DNA from: an uncultured Alphaproteobacteria bacterium
GTDB taxonomy: Bacteria; Pseudomonadota; Alphaproteobacteria; HIMB59; GCA-002718135
Assembly: GCA_902615745.1 (NCBI GenBank)
Contig: CACMQB010000003.1
Coordinates: 124,001 to 188,000 of the forward strand
Length of the DNA: 64,000 nucleotides
Reading direction: 5' to 3'
The translations under genes were made by a program, and so were the position numbers. This document shows positions 17,619 through 26,289 of this stretch, one piece after another. The first letter of the stretch is position 1. Every line of letters starts with the position of its first letter. The notes under the pieces were generated by a model that saw only the letters and a program-made list of their open reading frames with translations, had not been told where the DNA came from and made no database searches.

Positions 17619-18446
17619 CTAAATATAATTAAAATGCTTCATTAACGTTTCTAAATTATTTTCTATAAGCCCAAGCTTTGTTTTTGATAAAATATCTTTC
17701 CATTGATTTGATGTTCCGGATCTGAAAAATCTTGAGTGTTCTGAAGATTCATCAAAACCATATTTATTTTCTATTTTTTTAAGATTATTAAAATTAGTAT
17801 TTTCTATTATTTGATCAATGTCTGTGTCACTTAAATTGAGCTTTATTCTGTGCGTTTTATTTAAGAATTCTATAACTTTAATAACTACTTCCTTTATATT
17901 TAACTTTAAGTCTTCATACCTAATAATTAATCTGGGTACAGTTTTATAATTTAACCATGATAAAACATTAAGCTCCCAAGTAGATAATAGTTCATGAGCA
18001 CCATTTGTATTAACTATGTTTTTTTTTTCAAAAAGAAGCTCATTAATTATTTTATCTAAACTTTTGCCGCTAAAATTTTTAAAAGAAATGACCACATCCC
18101 TTGGGTCTCTTATAATATAAATAAAACCTGCATTTACATTTTCGTTTGTAAATTTTTTATGTCTAACACTATGGGTTTTAAATATATTTAAGTGATTTGA
18201 TTTCTTATTTAGTATTTTTTGACAATCAATAATATTTTCTGATACCCAGTCAAAATCCAAAACATTGTTGTCAGAATAGATTTTATTTTCAAATTCATCA
18301 AAGTTTTTTTTAATTGACAATAATGGTATTGACTTTAAGGTTTTTAGATTAAACTCTTTATCAAAATTATAAAGGTTTGAAATTATAGCTCTCATCCATG
18401 TATTGCCGGATTTAGGATATGAAGCCAAAAAAATATTTTTAAACAC
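17619..18446 (-). CDS. Cytosolic-type sulfotransferase (PAPS-dependent), copy 2
   Basis: This 275-residue protein has YPKSGNT near residues 10-16 (5'-phosphosulfate loop), IRDPRDV around residue 111 (3'-phosphate site) and GTSNQWKDIL near the C-terminus. It is clearly paralogous to the gene at 3093-3977, with the same motif order and similar spacing, but diverged through the middle. The start is GTG 18446. It is the only gene between attachment copy B and the intact tRNA-Gly, so it appears to have arrived as cargo. The acceptor is unknown. A 9-bp hairpin (18454-18475) lies just upstream of the start. Confidence 0.87.
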   Translation of the reverse strand: MFKNIFLASYPKSGNTWMRAIISNLYNFDKEFNLKTLKSIPLLSIKKNFDEFENKIYSDNNVLDFDWVSENIIDCQKILNKKSNHLNIFKTHSVRHKKFTNENVNAGFIYIIRDPRDVVISFKNFSGKSLDKIINELLFEKKNIVNTNGAHELLSTWELNVLSWLNYKTVPRLIIRYEDLKLNIKEVVIKVIEFLNKTHRIKLNLSDTDIDQIIENTNFNNLKKIENKYGFDESSEHSRFFRSGTSNQWKDILSKTKLGLIENNLETLMKHFNYI

Positions 18447-18608
18447 TTAAAATATTTAGAAAGAAATTTCTAAATAAAAATTTCAAATTTAAATATTTAT
18501 TTTTTTTAATAAATATAATTACTAATTTTAAAAATTTATATCTGGTAATAAAATTAATTATTATATTTTGTTTAAAATCAAGGTGATATATTATTTTGAT
18601 ATATGGAG

Positions 18609-18626
18609 TGTCCCCCAATTGTCCCC
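18609..18626 (+). repeat. Paired TGTCCCC repeats, right end of the tRNA-Gly segment
   Basis: TGTCCCCC at 18609 and TGTCCCC at 18620 repeat the 11-base spacing seen at 17505/17516, here 37 bases from the tRNA 3' end. The two pairs therefore bracket the sulfotransferase gene just inside the putative attachment sites, in the same orientation. Together with the AT-rich 18447-18608, which has no ORF, they form the remaining right end of the element. Integrase arm sites are the best explanation, though no integrase gene is in the window. Confidence 0.5.
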
Positions 18627-18662
18627 GGAGATTTTAAAATAATATGAATTTGGTATATTTGT

Positions 18663-18737
18663 TGGAGCGGGCGAAGGGATTCGAACCCTCGACTTCAACC
18701 TTGGCAAGGTTGCGCTCTACCCCTGAGCTACGCCCGC
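18663..18737 (-). tRNA. tRNA-Gly (anticodon GCC)
   Basis: The minus strand folds into a complete cloverleaf: acceptor GCGGGCG/CGCCCGC, D arm GCTC-AGGGGTA-GAGC, anticodon arm CAACC-TTGCCAA-GGTTG with anticodon GCC, and T arm GAGGG-TTCGAAT-CCCTT, with CCA encoded. Total length is 75 bases including CCA. Its 3' half occurs twice more downstream (17378 and 16798), marking it as the attachment gene of integrated elements. It lies about 55 bases downstream of the retinal operon end on the same strand. Confidence 0.97.
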
Positions 18738-18791
18738 TTAATTTACACAATTATCACTTTAAGTTTATAAGTCAATGTTTGAGAAAATGAT

Positions 18792-19610
18792 TTATTTGAA
18801 TCTTTTTCTATAAACAACATCAACTAGTAACATATGAGGAAGAGTCAACGCAGCAAGACCAATGAAAATTACTTTTAATATCGACTCATATAATGACAAA
18901 TTTTGCACTAAATAGTATATAATCCCTAAACCACCAAACCAAGAGATTACTGTAAAAACTGACGTTGAATAAATAACAAATTTTTTATTTGTTAGATTTA
19001 AATAAATATTTTTAATCAAATGTTTTAGATGCTTATAAGTATGGAAAAAGCAAAAATATATTGCAAAGCTTAAAAGTGGGTCAAAGAAATAAAAAATTGA
19101 CAAAAGAAATAAAATTTCAATAACTCCTCTTCTTAATTTATTTTCAAAGAATGATAAGTATATAAAATATATTATTGATAGTAGAGTTAAAAAATATGGA
19201 ATGAAAAAATATTTTTGAATTAAGTAAATTTTATCATTAGTAAGATATTCAAATATCAAAAAAGATTGATTTTCATTGAAAAATATAATTCCAAAAATAA
19301 TAGTCATCCCATATGTAAAGCTTACAGAATACTTGTATTTGTTAATTTTAAAATTTGTCCAATCACATAATCCGAAATGAATAATAGTCATTATTATAAA
19401 AATAGTTAATGCAAAAATAGGAAAATATAACCAAAATAAAATTACTAATAAAAATAGAAAGATGTAGTAAAAAAGAAATTGTATAAATTGTATTCTCTTA
19501 TTAAATCCTACCAATGCAGCAACTGCACCATCAAATGAACCATGAGGAAGGCCAATAAAAAAGATTAATAAAAAAGAAATTATATTTAAAATTGTGAGAT
19601 CGGCAATCAT
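18792..19610 (-). CDS. blh: Beta-carotene 15,15'-dioxygenase, Brp/Blh family
   Basis: This 272-residue polytopic membrane protein cleaves beta-carotene centrally to two retinals. The family motifs are visible: GLPHGSFD at residues 20-27, IIHFGLCDW, HTYKHLKHL and TLPHMLLVDV near the C-terminus; their histidines bind the catalytic iron. Between them are about seven hydrophobic helices. It is the last gene of crtI-crtB-crtY-blh with 1 nt separating it from crtY. Retinal made here would supply a microbial rhodopsin, which must be encoded outside the window. Confidence 0.95.
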   Translation of the reverse strand: MIADLTILNIISFLLIFFIGLPHGSFDGAVAALVGFNKRIQFIQFLFYYIFLFLLVILFWLYFPIFALTIFIIMTIIHFGLCDWTNFKINKYKYSVSFTYGMTIIFGIIFFNENQSFLIFEYLTNDKIYLIQKYFFIPYFLTLLSIIYFIYLSFFENKLRRGVIEILFLLSIFYFFDPLLSFAIYFCFFHTYKHLKHLIKNIYLNLTNKKFVIYSTSVFTVISWFGGLGIIYYLVQNLSLYESILKVIFIGLAALTLPHMLLVDVVYRKRFK

Positions 19611-19611
19611 A

Positions 19612-20694
19612 TTACTTAAATAATTCTTTTATAAATGGTATCTTAGGCATACTTTTAATGATCTTAAATTTAGTTAATAAATTAGAGTCTCCCATCATAA
19701 AGCTTTGAAATTCATTTCCATTTAGATTAGAGGCAAGCTTAATAAAGGATTGACCGTCTTCATTATTATTTTTTAAAAAATTAATAAAAATTTTGTCCAT
19801 TTTTCTCTCTAAAAATTTATGGATATTTACAGAATTTTTCTTAGAATATTTCAATAATTGGATTTGTTTTATTAAAAATGAAAAAGCATATCCAGTTGAA
19901 GGTTTACACGCACCTCCTCGAATACCAATATTAAAAACGTTAGGACTTGATGAATTTTTTTCTGCTGCCATGAACATTGGTATTATACCTTTTTCTTCAC
20001 CAGTTTCTTTAAATTCGATAATATTTTTTTCGTTTAGGTATTTATATATTTTTTCTCTATACCAAGAGTTGTTAAAAATATCTTTTGAAAATACTGTAGA
20101 CTCTACAAGAGCCTTGTTATGACTAAATGGTAAAATATACATAAAATGTAAAAGGTTTTTTTCACCAGTAAAATACATTAAAGTTAATTCATTTTTGTTA
20201 AAAGTATTATCTGGTACAGTAATATTAATTCCATAGAAATGTTGAAGTAACTCACCTTTTTTTTCTTTTGTAGATCTTGAGTCATATATTTTTTCAGCAT
20301 AATATTCAGTGTTGTCATCTGTAATTACTTTAAAAAAATTTTTTATAGGAAAATATTTAGCAACCTTTTTATTTTTAATTTCTAATTTATTTTTTGTTTC
20401 TAAACAGAAGTTTTTCCACTTTTTAAAACTAATTACACAATAAGGTTTATCGATACTATTATGTATTATGTTGATATTTTTATTTCCAATAGTCCATCGG
20501 TACCATTTTTTTTCAATAATGTTTTCAAATGGTTTCATCCAGTCCGTTAACCAAAAACCAAAATAATTGTCCCTTTTATTTATATCTTCATTATCAAATG
20601 CAATAACTTCGTTAGAACTATCTCCATAAAGAATTTTATTTACTGCTAAACCACTAGGGCCTAAACCAATTATAGCTGCTTTATAAATTTTCAT
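19612..20694 (-). CDS. crtY: Lycopene beta-cyclase, CrtY type
   Basis: This 360-residue FAD-dependent cyclase converts lycopene to beta-carotene. It begins with a Rossmann dinucleotide site (IIGLGPSG, residues 8-15), has DSRST and the family motif RGGACKPSTGYAFSFL around residues 265-280, and ends with a helical tail. Length is slightly shorter than typical CrtY. Its start overlaps the end of crtB by 14 nt and it is followed 1 nt later by blh, so translation is coupled. No feature suggests inactivation. Confidence 0.93.
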   Translation of the reverse strand: MKIYKAAIIGLGPSGLAVNKILYGDSSNEVIAFDNEDINKRDNYFGFWLTDWMKPFENIIEKKWYRWTIGNKNINIIHNSIDKPYCVISFKKWKNFCLETKNKLEIKNKKVAKYFPIKNFFKVITDDNTEYYAEKIYDSRSTKEKKGELLQHFYGINITVPDNTFNKNELTLMYFTGEKNLLHFMYILPFSHNKALVESTVFSKDIFNNSWYREKIYKYLNEKNIIEFKETGEEKGIIPMFMAAEKNSSSPNVFNIGIRGGACKPSTGYAFSFLIKQIQLLKYSKKNSVNIHKFLERKMDKIFINFLKNNNEDGQSFIKLASNLNGNEFQSFMMGDSNLLTKFKIIKSMPKIPFIKELFK

Positions 20695-21562
20695 TTGGAA
20701 GACTTTCTCTTATTTTTTGGTACTTATAATCAATCAAAGGGATAAAAATAAAAAGCAAAAGCGATTTAATTGTAATAATAAATTTTTCAAAAGAGTTTAG
20801 ATAAATCCTTTCTCTAGAATATTTTTTTTTATTATATTTTATTTTAATACCAATACCCCTATAAACATTAGCTGCAATAAATATGCCTAATCTAGAAGAG
20901 AAAGGGATGTATTTCAAACCAGCAAAACCATTTCTATAAAACTTTTCTGATAGAGTTATTACCTTATGAATTGCTTTTGATATTTTTTCGTCATTTTCTG
21001 AATTAAATTCATTAAGATTATTTAGATTTTTTAGTGATATGTTAGGTATCCAATTTGCTGGTAAATATATTCTTTTCATTTTTGAGTCTTCATAAACATC
21101 GCGCGCTATATTTGTAAGTTGCATACCAATACCTAAATCAATTGCAGATTTTGCTGCCTCTTCATTTTTAACTCCTATAATTTTGGACATCATTAATCCT
21201 ACAGTGCCAGCAACATGATATGAATATTTTATAAGCTCTTGCTTATTTTGAATTCTAATTTTTTGCTGATCCAAAATTAACCCTTCTATCAAATCAATGA
21301 AAATTGAGTTATTAATCTTACTTTTTTGTAAAAAAATATTTACTTTATTATTTTTATTTTTTTTTATTTCTTCTATTGTATCTTTAAGATAATTAGTTTG
21401 ATCCTCACTATATTTATCAGCAATGTCATCAAAATGTCTACAAATTGAATAGAGGATACCTGCTTTTTTTTTTGAGCTTTTTGGTAAAAAAAAACTTGCC
21501 CAATAAAAACTTTTTCCTTCTCTTTTAAGATCTGTGGAGGAATTAAGTTTTAGATCAATCAT
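20681..21562 (-). CDS. crtB: Phytoene synthase
   Basis: This 293-residue enzyme condenses two geranylgeranyl diphosphates to phytoene. It has the two aspartate-rich motifs of the family: RHFDDIADKYSED around residue 44 and ARDVYEDSKMKRIYLP around residue 160, plus the FYWASFFLP start typical of squalene/phytoene synthases. Its ATG overlaps the last base of the crtI stop codon. GGPP synthase (crtE) is not encoded beside it, so the precursor must come from an unlinked prenyltransferase. Confidence 0.96.
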   Translation of the reverse strand: MIDLKLNSSTDLKREGKSFYWASFFLPKSSKKKAGILYSICRHFDDIADKYSEDQTNYLKDTIEEIKKNKNNKVNIFLQKSKINNSIFIDLIEGLILDQQKIRIQNKQELIKYSYHVAGTVGLMMSKIIGVKNEEAAKSAIDLGIGMQLTNIARDVYEDSKMKRIYLPANWIPNISLKNLNNLNEFNSENDEKISKAIHKVITLSEKFYRNGFAGLKYIPFSSRLGIFIAANVYRGIGIKIKYNKKKYSRERIYLNSFEKFIITIKSLLLFIFIPLIDYKYQKIRESLPNENL

Positions 21563-23040
21563 TAATAATTTAATTCAGATTTAATTATATTTTCAACTAC
21601 TTTAGCTGAAGAAAGAACGCCTGGTATTCCTGCGCCAGGATGAGAACCTGCGGCCGCAAAATATAGGTTTTTAATTTTTTTGTCCTTGTTGTGATATCTA
21701 AACCAAGCTGACTGTGTGAAAATTGGTGCTATAGAAAAACCAGCACCGTGCATAGAATTGTAATCATTTTTAAAATCTTTAGGGTTCATCCAAAAAACAT
21801 CGGTGATATTGTTTTCTAAATCTGGCATAATTGTTTTAGACAATTCTTTAACTATTTTATTTTTAAGATTTTCTGATTCAAGATCCCAATTAATATTGCC
21901 TTGTAAATTAGGTACTGGGCATAAAACGTAGAAACTATCACAACCTTCTGGAGCAAAAGATTTATCAGTTGCAGTAGGTCTGTGAATATATAAAGAAAAA
22001 TCTTCAGATAATATTTTTTTTTTAAATATGTCATGAAGCAAAGACTTAAATCTTTCAGTCATCCAAATAGTGTGGTGAGCGACTTTATGATATTGTTTTT
22101 TTGTTCCAAAAAAAAGCACAAAGAGACCCATTGAATATAATAAGTTTTTTTCTCTTAATATAGGTCTACTTAAATTTTGTTTTTTTAAAAGTTTTGAGTA
22201 AACCATTGGTGGATCTGCATTACAAACTACAAGATCTAGATCAGTAATTTCTTCATTATTTGTTAATATTTTTGTAATCTTATTATTTTCAACAATAAAC
22301 TCTTTAGCCTCTGTGTTGGTTTTAATTTTAACACCACTATCAGCCATTAATTTTTTTAATTCAGATACAATTTTACCAGTACCACCCATACAAAAAAATA
22401 CTCCCCATTTTCTCTCTAAATAATGAATTAAAGCATAAATCGATGTTGTTGTATGTGGATCACCACCAACTAAAAGAGGGTGGATTGAAAATGCTTTTCT
22501 AAGATAAGGGTTTTTTAGATAACTGTTTACAAGTTGAGATACTGTGAAATAACTTTTTAAAATAATTAAATTTGGAATAACAACTAACATTTTAAAAAAA
22601 GAAATGAATGGTTTGTCAGCTAGCTTTGTAAAACCCACATCAAATATTTTTTTTGACTGATTTAAAAGTTTATAATATCCTTTTATGTCCCTCTTATCAA
22701 ATTTACTTATCTCACTGTTTGTTTTTTCAACCGTAGAACAATAATCAAATGTCTTGCCATCATGAAAATAGTATCTATACCAAGGCTCAAGAGGAACGAA
22801 ATTCAAATAATCTTCTCTTTTTTTTCCAAATAAACTAAATAATTCATCAAAAAGAAATGGTGCCGTTATGACCGTTGGACCAGCATCATGTTTAAAACCA
22901 TTCACTTCAAAAACTCTTGCTCTTCCTCCAAGGTCGTCTAATTTTTCGATTATTGTTGTGTCATAACCTAATTTTTTCAATCTTAAACTAATCGCAATGC
23001 CTCCAAAACCACTTCCAATAACTACTGCTTTTTTTCTCAT
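21562..23040 (-). CDS. crtI: Phytoene desaturase
   Basis: This 492-residue FAD enzyme makes the four desaturations from phytoene to lycopene. The N-terminal FAD site VIGSGFGGIAISLRL (residues 7-21) and the C-terminal bacterial phytoene-desaturase signature AAAGSHPGAGIPGVLSSAK are present, as are the ARVFEVNGFKHDAGPTVI region and YxHRPTATD. It is the first gene of the four-gene retinal operon; the promoter must lie in the 57-nt gap it shares with the divergent tRNA-editing gene at 23098. Confidence 0.97.
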   Translation of the reverse strand: MRKKAVVIGSGFGGIAISLRLKKLGYDTTIIEKLDDLGGRARVFEVNGFKHDAGPTVITAPFLFDELFSLFGKKREDYLNFVPLEPWYRYYFHDGKTFDYCSTVEKTNSEISKFDKRDIKGYYKLLNQSKKIFDVGFTKLADKPFISFFKMLVVIPNLIILKSYFTVSQLVNSYLKNPYLRKAFSIHPLLVGGDPHTTTSIYALIHYLERKWGVFFCMGGTGKIVSELKKLMADSGVKIKTNTEAKEFIVENNKITKILTNNEEITDLDLVVCNADPPMVYSKLLKKQNLSRPILREKNLLYSMGLFVLFFGTKKQYHKVAHHTIWMTERFKSLLHDIFKKKILSEDFSLYIHRPTATDKSFAPEGCDSFYVLCPVPNLQGNINWDLESENLKNKIVKELSKTIMPDLENNITDVFWMNPKDFKNDYNSMHGAGFSIAPIFTQSAWFRYHNKDKKIKNLYFAAAGSHPGAGIPGVLSSAKVVENIIKSELNY

Positions 23041-23097
23041 TTTTAATTTTGTAATTGTATTTAAATACCTTATTTCTTAATAAATATAATATTATTT

Positions 23098-23610
23098 ATG
23101 CTTACAAAGACAGATTTATTTGAATTACTTAGTGTAAAAAATAAAGATTTTCAAATTCACGATCATGATCCTTTATTTACAGTTGAAGATTCTGAAAAAC
23201 TAAGAGGTGAAATTAAAGGGGCGCATACAAAAAATTTATTTTTAAAAAATAAAAAAAATAATTTTTTCCTTTTTAGTTGTGATGAAAATGCAAGGGTTGA
23301 TTTAAAGCTATTTTCTAAATCTATCGATGCTAAGAATTTATCATTTGCTAATGCTGAATATTTAGAACAATTTTTGGGAATAAAGCCCGGATCAGTCTCG
23401 CCATTTGCCCTTCTAAACGATAAGGATAATGTTGTTAAATTTTATTTAGATGAAAAACTTTTTAAGAGTGAAATAATTAATTTCCACCCACTAATTAATA
23501 CTACAACCATAAGTATTAGAACTTCAGAGTTTATTAACTTCCTCCTTGAAAATAATAAAAAAATTCATATTTTTTCTCTGGATAGTTATAGTATAATCAA
23601 ATCTTTATGA
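23098..23610 (+). CDS. Prolyl-tRNA editing-domain protein (YbaK/ProX family)
   Basis: This 170-residue stand-alone YbaK/EbsC-like domain has HDHDPLFTVEDSEKLRGEI, GAHTKNLFLKNKK and GSVSPFALLND, which match PrdX/ProXp-type aminoacyl-tRNA deacylases. The lysine in TKNLFLK is the conserved catalytic residue. Such proteins clear mischarged tRNA-Pro (usually Ala-tRNA-Pro). It overlaps the next gene by 4 nt (ATGA) and is the first of a three-gene unit with the thioredoxin-like and LON-domain genes, an alphaproteobacterial arrangement. Confidence 0.9.
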   Translation: MLTKTDLFELLSVKNKDFQIHDHDPLFTVEDSEKLRGEIKGAHTKNLFLKNKKNNFFLFSCDENARVDLKLFSKSIDAKNLSFANAEYLEQFLGIKPGSVSPFALLNDKDNVVKFYLDEKLFKSEIINFHPLINTTTISIRTSEFINFLLENNKKIHIFSLDSYSIIKSL

Positions 23611-24473
23611 GTGAAAATACAAATATAATCGATGTTAATGAAGAAGAGTTTAATGATCTGGTTATTGAGGCAAGTGAGAATAAATTAATTGTTGTTGATT
23701 TTTGGGCTCCTTGGTGCGGTCCTTGTAAACAATTAACACCAATTTTAGAAAAGATAATATCAAAATTAGGAGATAAAATAACCTTAGTAAAAATTAATAT
23801 TGATGAAAATCAACAAATTGCTGCTCAATTAAGAATTCAATCAATCCCCACTGTTTATGCATTTAAAAATAAACAAATTATTAATGCATTTCAGGGTGTC
23901 ATTCCTGAAGGTCAGATTATTGAATTTATTGAAAAATGTTTAGGATCTAAAATAAATGAAGATTTTACAGAATTTTACAATGAAATAGAAAGTGCTATGG
24001 CTGAAAATAAGTTTGAAGAAACTAAAGATACTCTTCTAGAATTTATTTCTAAAAACTCAGATGAAATTAGAGGTATTTGTTTTTATTTAGAGTGTTTGAT
24101 CGAACTTAAACAATTTGAAGAGGTTGATGTGTTCATTAGTTCACTAGAAAAAAATGTGCAAGAAAAGAATGAGGTTAAACAGGTTTTAAAAAAGATGGAA
24201 ATTGTGAAAAATAATTCATCTGGACCAAATATTAATGAGTTGCTCGTTAAACTTGAGAATGAACCAGATAATATCGATTTAATTTTAGAAATATCAGACA
24301 AATATTTTTCAATTAAAGAATATGAAAATGGAATGGATTTGCTTCTAAAAAATTATCCAAAAAATAAAGATAGTATAAAAAATAAGATGGTAGAATTTTT
24401 TGCTGTACTTGGTAATACTGATCAGATCACAATTCAATATAGAAAAAAACTTTCACAAATAATGTTTTCTTAA
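23607..24473 (+). CDS. Thioredoxin-domain co-chaperone, CnoX/YbbN-like
   Basis: The N-terminal 110 residues are a thioredoxin fold with the active site WAPWCGPCK and the cis-proline segment SIPTVYAF. The remaining about 170 residues are helical and TPR-like. This two-part architecture is that of YbbN/CnoX, a thioredoxin-TPR holdase that works with chaperones. Unlike E. coli YbbN, the CxxC active site is intact here, as in alphaproteobacterial members. Total length is 288 residues. It is followed after 1 nt by the LON-domain gene. Confidence 0.9.
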   Translation: MSENTNIIDVNEEEFNDLVIEASENKLIVVDFWAPWCGPCKQLTPILEKIISKLGDKITLVKINIDENQQIAAQLRIQSIPTVYAFKNKQIINAFQGVIPEGQIIEFIEKCLGSKINEDFTEFYNEIESAMAENKFEETKDTLLEFISKNSDEIRGICFYLECLIELKQFEEVDVFISSLEKNVQEKNEVKQVLKKMEIVKNNSSGPNINELLVKLENEPDNIDLILEISDKYFSIKEYENGMDLLLKNYPKNKDSIKNKMVEFFAVLGNTDQITIQYRKKLSQIMFS

Positions 24474-24474
24474 C

Positions 24475-25068
24475 ATGGAAATCCCTATCTTTCCCTTAAA
24501 CGGTGCCGTCCTTTTTCCAGGAACAAGCCTGCCTCTAAATATATTTGAGAAAAGATATATTGAAATGGTTGACTATGCACTTTCAAAAGAAAGGTGTATT
24601 GGCATGATACAATCTGACGAAAAAAATAAACTCTATAATATTGGTTGTATTGGAAAAATTCATAGTTTTAGCGAGACTGCAGACGGGCGATATTTAATTA
24701 GTCTACAAGGCACTAATTGTTTCAAAGTCAAAAAAGAGTTAGAAAAAAAATATAAGTTTAGGTTGGTTGAAGCTGAAAAGTTAATTTTTGAGGAAGATAA
24801 AAAAATTATAAATGAAAAACAAAAAAATAATCTTTTAGATAAGTATAGCCAATATATTAAAGTCAAAAAAATTAACCTAAACTTAGAAGAAATTCAAAAT
24901 ATAGATTTTAATCAAATTATAAAGTTTATAGCAATGATATCTCCTTTTAGTGACATTGAAAAACAAGTTCTTTTAGAAACAAAAAACTTAAGTGATTTTT
25001 ATAAAAAACTTCATTCAATTTTAGAGCTTGAGATAGTAGAAGATAATAATAGTAAAACTATTAATTAA
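24475..25068 (+). CDS. LON substrate-binding (PUA-like) domain protein
   Basis: This 197-residue protein begins IPIFPLNGAVLFPGTSLPLNIFEKRY, the opening of the Lon N-terminal domain, and continues with IGMIQ, IGCIGKI and ISLQGTNCFKV. It lacks ATPase and protease domains, so it is the stand-alone LON-domain protein found next to the trx/YbbN gene in alphaproteobacteria. Function is not established; a substrate-binding or adaptor role is inferred. Its 3' end overlaps the convergent ubiH-type gene by 8 nt. Confidence 0.9.
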   Translation: MEIPIFPLNGAVLFPGTSLPLNIFEKRYIEMVDYALSKERCIGMIQSDEKNKLYNIGCIGKIHSFSETADGRYLISLQGTNCFKVKKELEKKYKFRLVEAEKLIFEEDKKIINEKQKNNLLDKYSQYIKVKKINLNLEEIQNIDFNQIIKFIAMISPFSDIEKQVLLETKNLSDFYKKLHSILELEIVEDNNSKTIN

Positions 25069-26242
25069 CACCCATCGCAAAATCACTTATCTGATTTTTT
25101 AATTTTTTACTTTTCTCTATTAAATTGATAGCTGAAAATCTTGCATGATTAAAAATTGTATTATTTAATTTAAACACACTATCAACTTTATCAGTTATTT
25201 GATACAGCCTATAAGCTTTGAAAAAATTATCTTTCTGAAATTCTTTACAAAATATTTCATCTCCCAATTCCAAACCTAGAGAGTTATATTTTTTAACAAG
25301 ATTATATAAACATTCTACATCTTGCATGCCTAGATTCCATCCTTGTCCTGCAATTGGATGAAATGAGTGAGCTGAGTCACCTAAATAAATAATTCTATTC
25401 TCAAAAAATTTAGAGTTTAAATGAGCTTTTAAAGGAAAGGTTTGTTTGGTGATTATTTTTTTTATCTCACCCACACTTCGCTGTGTCTTTTCATTTAGAA
25501 TGGATATAATCTTATTATCATCTAAAGAAAATAAAGAGTTTATAAATTTATTATTATTTGTCCAAACTATAGAACTTTGAAACTGATTTTTATTTTTTTG
25601 CATTGGTAAGATTGCAAGAGGTCCATTTTTAAAGAAGAACTCGTAAGCAGTATTATTGTGATTCTTTGAGTGATTAAAATTAACTACAATTGCTTTTTTT
25701 TTGTAATCTTTTCTATAAATTGGTGTTTTAAAAATTTTTCTTATAGAGCTGTATTTCCCATCACACGCAAATAGAATATTTGAATTAACATAAAAATTAT
25801 TTTGCTTAGTTATAATCCTATCGCTTTGATAAAAAATATCTTTAACAGAAACATTGTTAAAAATTTCTACATTTTTTTGTTTTTGTAATTTTTTGTACAG
25901 GCAATCAAGAATAAACTCGTTCTTAACTATATATCCAAGATTGGATTTTCTTCTTTGGTTGTCAAAATAAATTTTGTTTGATTGGTTTCTATCAATTATT
26001 TTAATATTCTTTATTGGTTCTGCGTAATTACCAATTTCATTCCATATATTTATTTCTTCAAGAAATTTTTTCGTACCCTCTGAAATTGCTGTTGTCCTTT
26101 TGTCTAAAATATTTTTATAATTAAATTTAGGGTTTTGCTCTAAAACTACTACTTTATGACCAAGTTTAGAAAGTGAGTATGCTGTTACAGCCCCTATTAG
26201 TCCCCCTCCTATTATATTGATATTTGATTGAATTTCTTTCAT
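25061..26242 (-). CDS. FAD-dependent ubiquinone-biosynthesis hydroxylase (UbiH/COQ6 family)
   Basis: This 393-residue flavoprotein monooxygenase has an N-terminal dinucleotide site (NIIGGGLIGAVTAYSLSKLG), an ACDGKYSSIR motif (the DG motif for NADPH/FAD) and the second FAD motif GDSAHSFHPIAGQGWNLG. This is the UbiH/UbiF/COQ6 group that hydroxylates the ubiquinone ring. Which ring position it acts on cannot be told from sequence. It lies convergent with the LON-domain gene and divergent from ftsK across 47 nt. Confidence 0.9.
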   Translation of the reverse strand: MKEIQSNINIIGGGLIGAVTAYSLSKLGHKVVVLEQNPKFNYKNILDKRTTAISEGTKKFLEEINIWNEIGNYAEPIKNIKIIDRNQSNKIYFDNQRRKSNLGYIVKNEFILDCLYKKLQKQKNVEIFNNVSVKDIFYQSDRIITKQNNFYVNSNILFACDGKYSSIRKIFKTPIYRKDYKKKAIVVNFNHSKNHNNTAYEFFFKNGPLAILPMQKNKNQFQSSIVWTNNNKFINSLFSLDDNKIISILNEKTQRSVGEIKKIITKQTFPLKAHLNSKFFENRIIYLGDSAHSFHPIAGQGWNLGMQDVECLYNLVKKYNSLGLELGDEIFCKEFQKDNFFKAYRLYQITDKVDSVFKLNNTIFNHARFSAINLIEKSKKLKNQISDFAMGVN

Positions 26243-26289
26243 AATTTTCTTCGAATTACCATAATCTAAATGTATTACAATCTAACTAT

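Noticed and set aside
18454..18475. Hairpin ATTTAGAAA-GAAA-TTTCTAAAT upstream of sulfotransferase 2
   Set aside because: The stem is almost all A-T in very AT-rich DNA, so it may be chance; not listed as a regulatory element.
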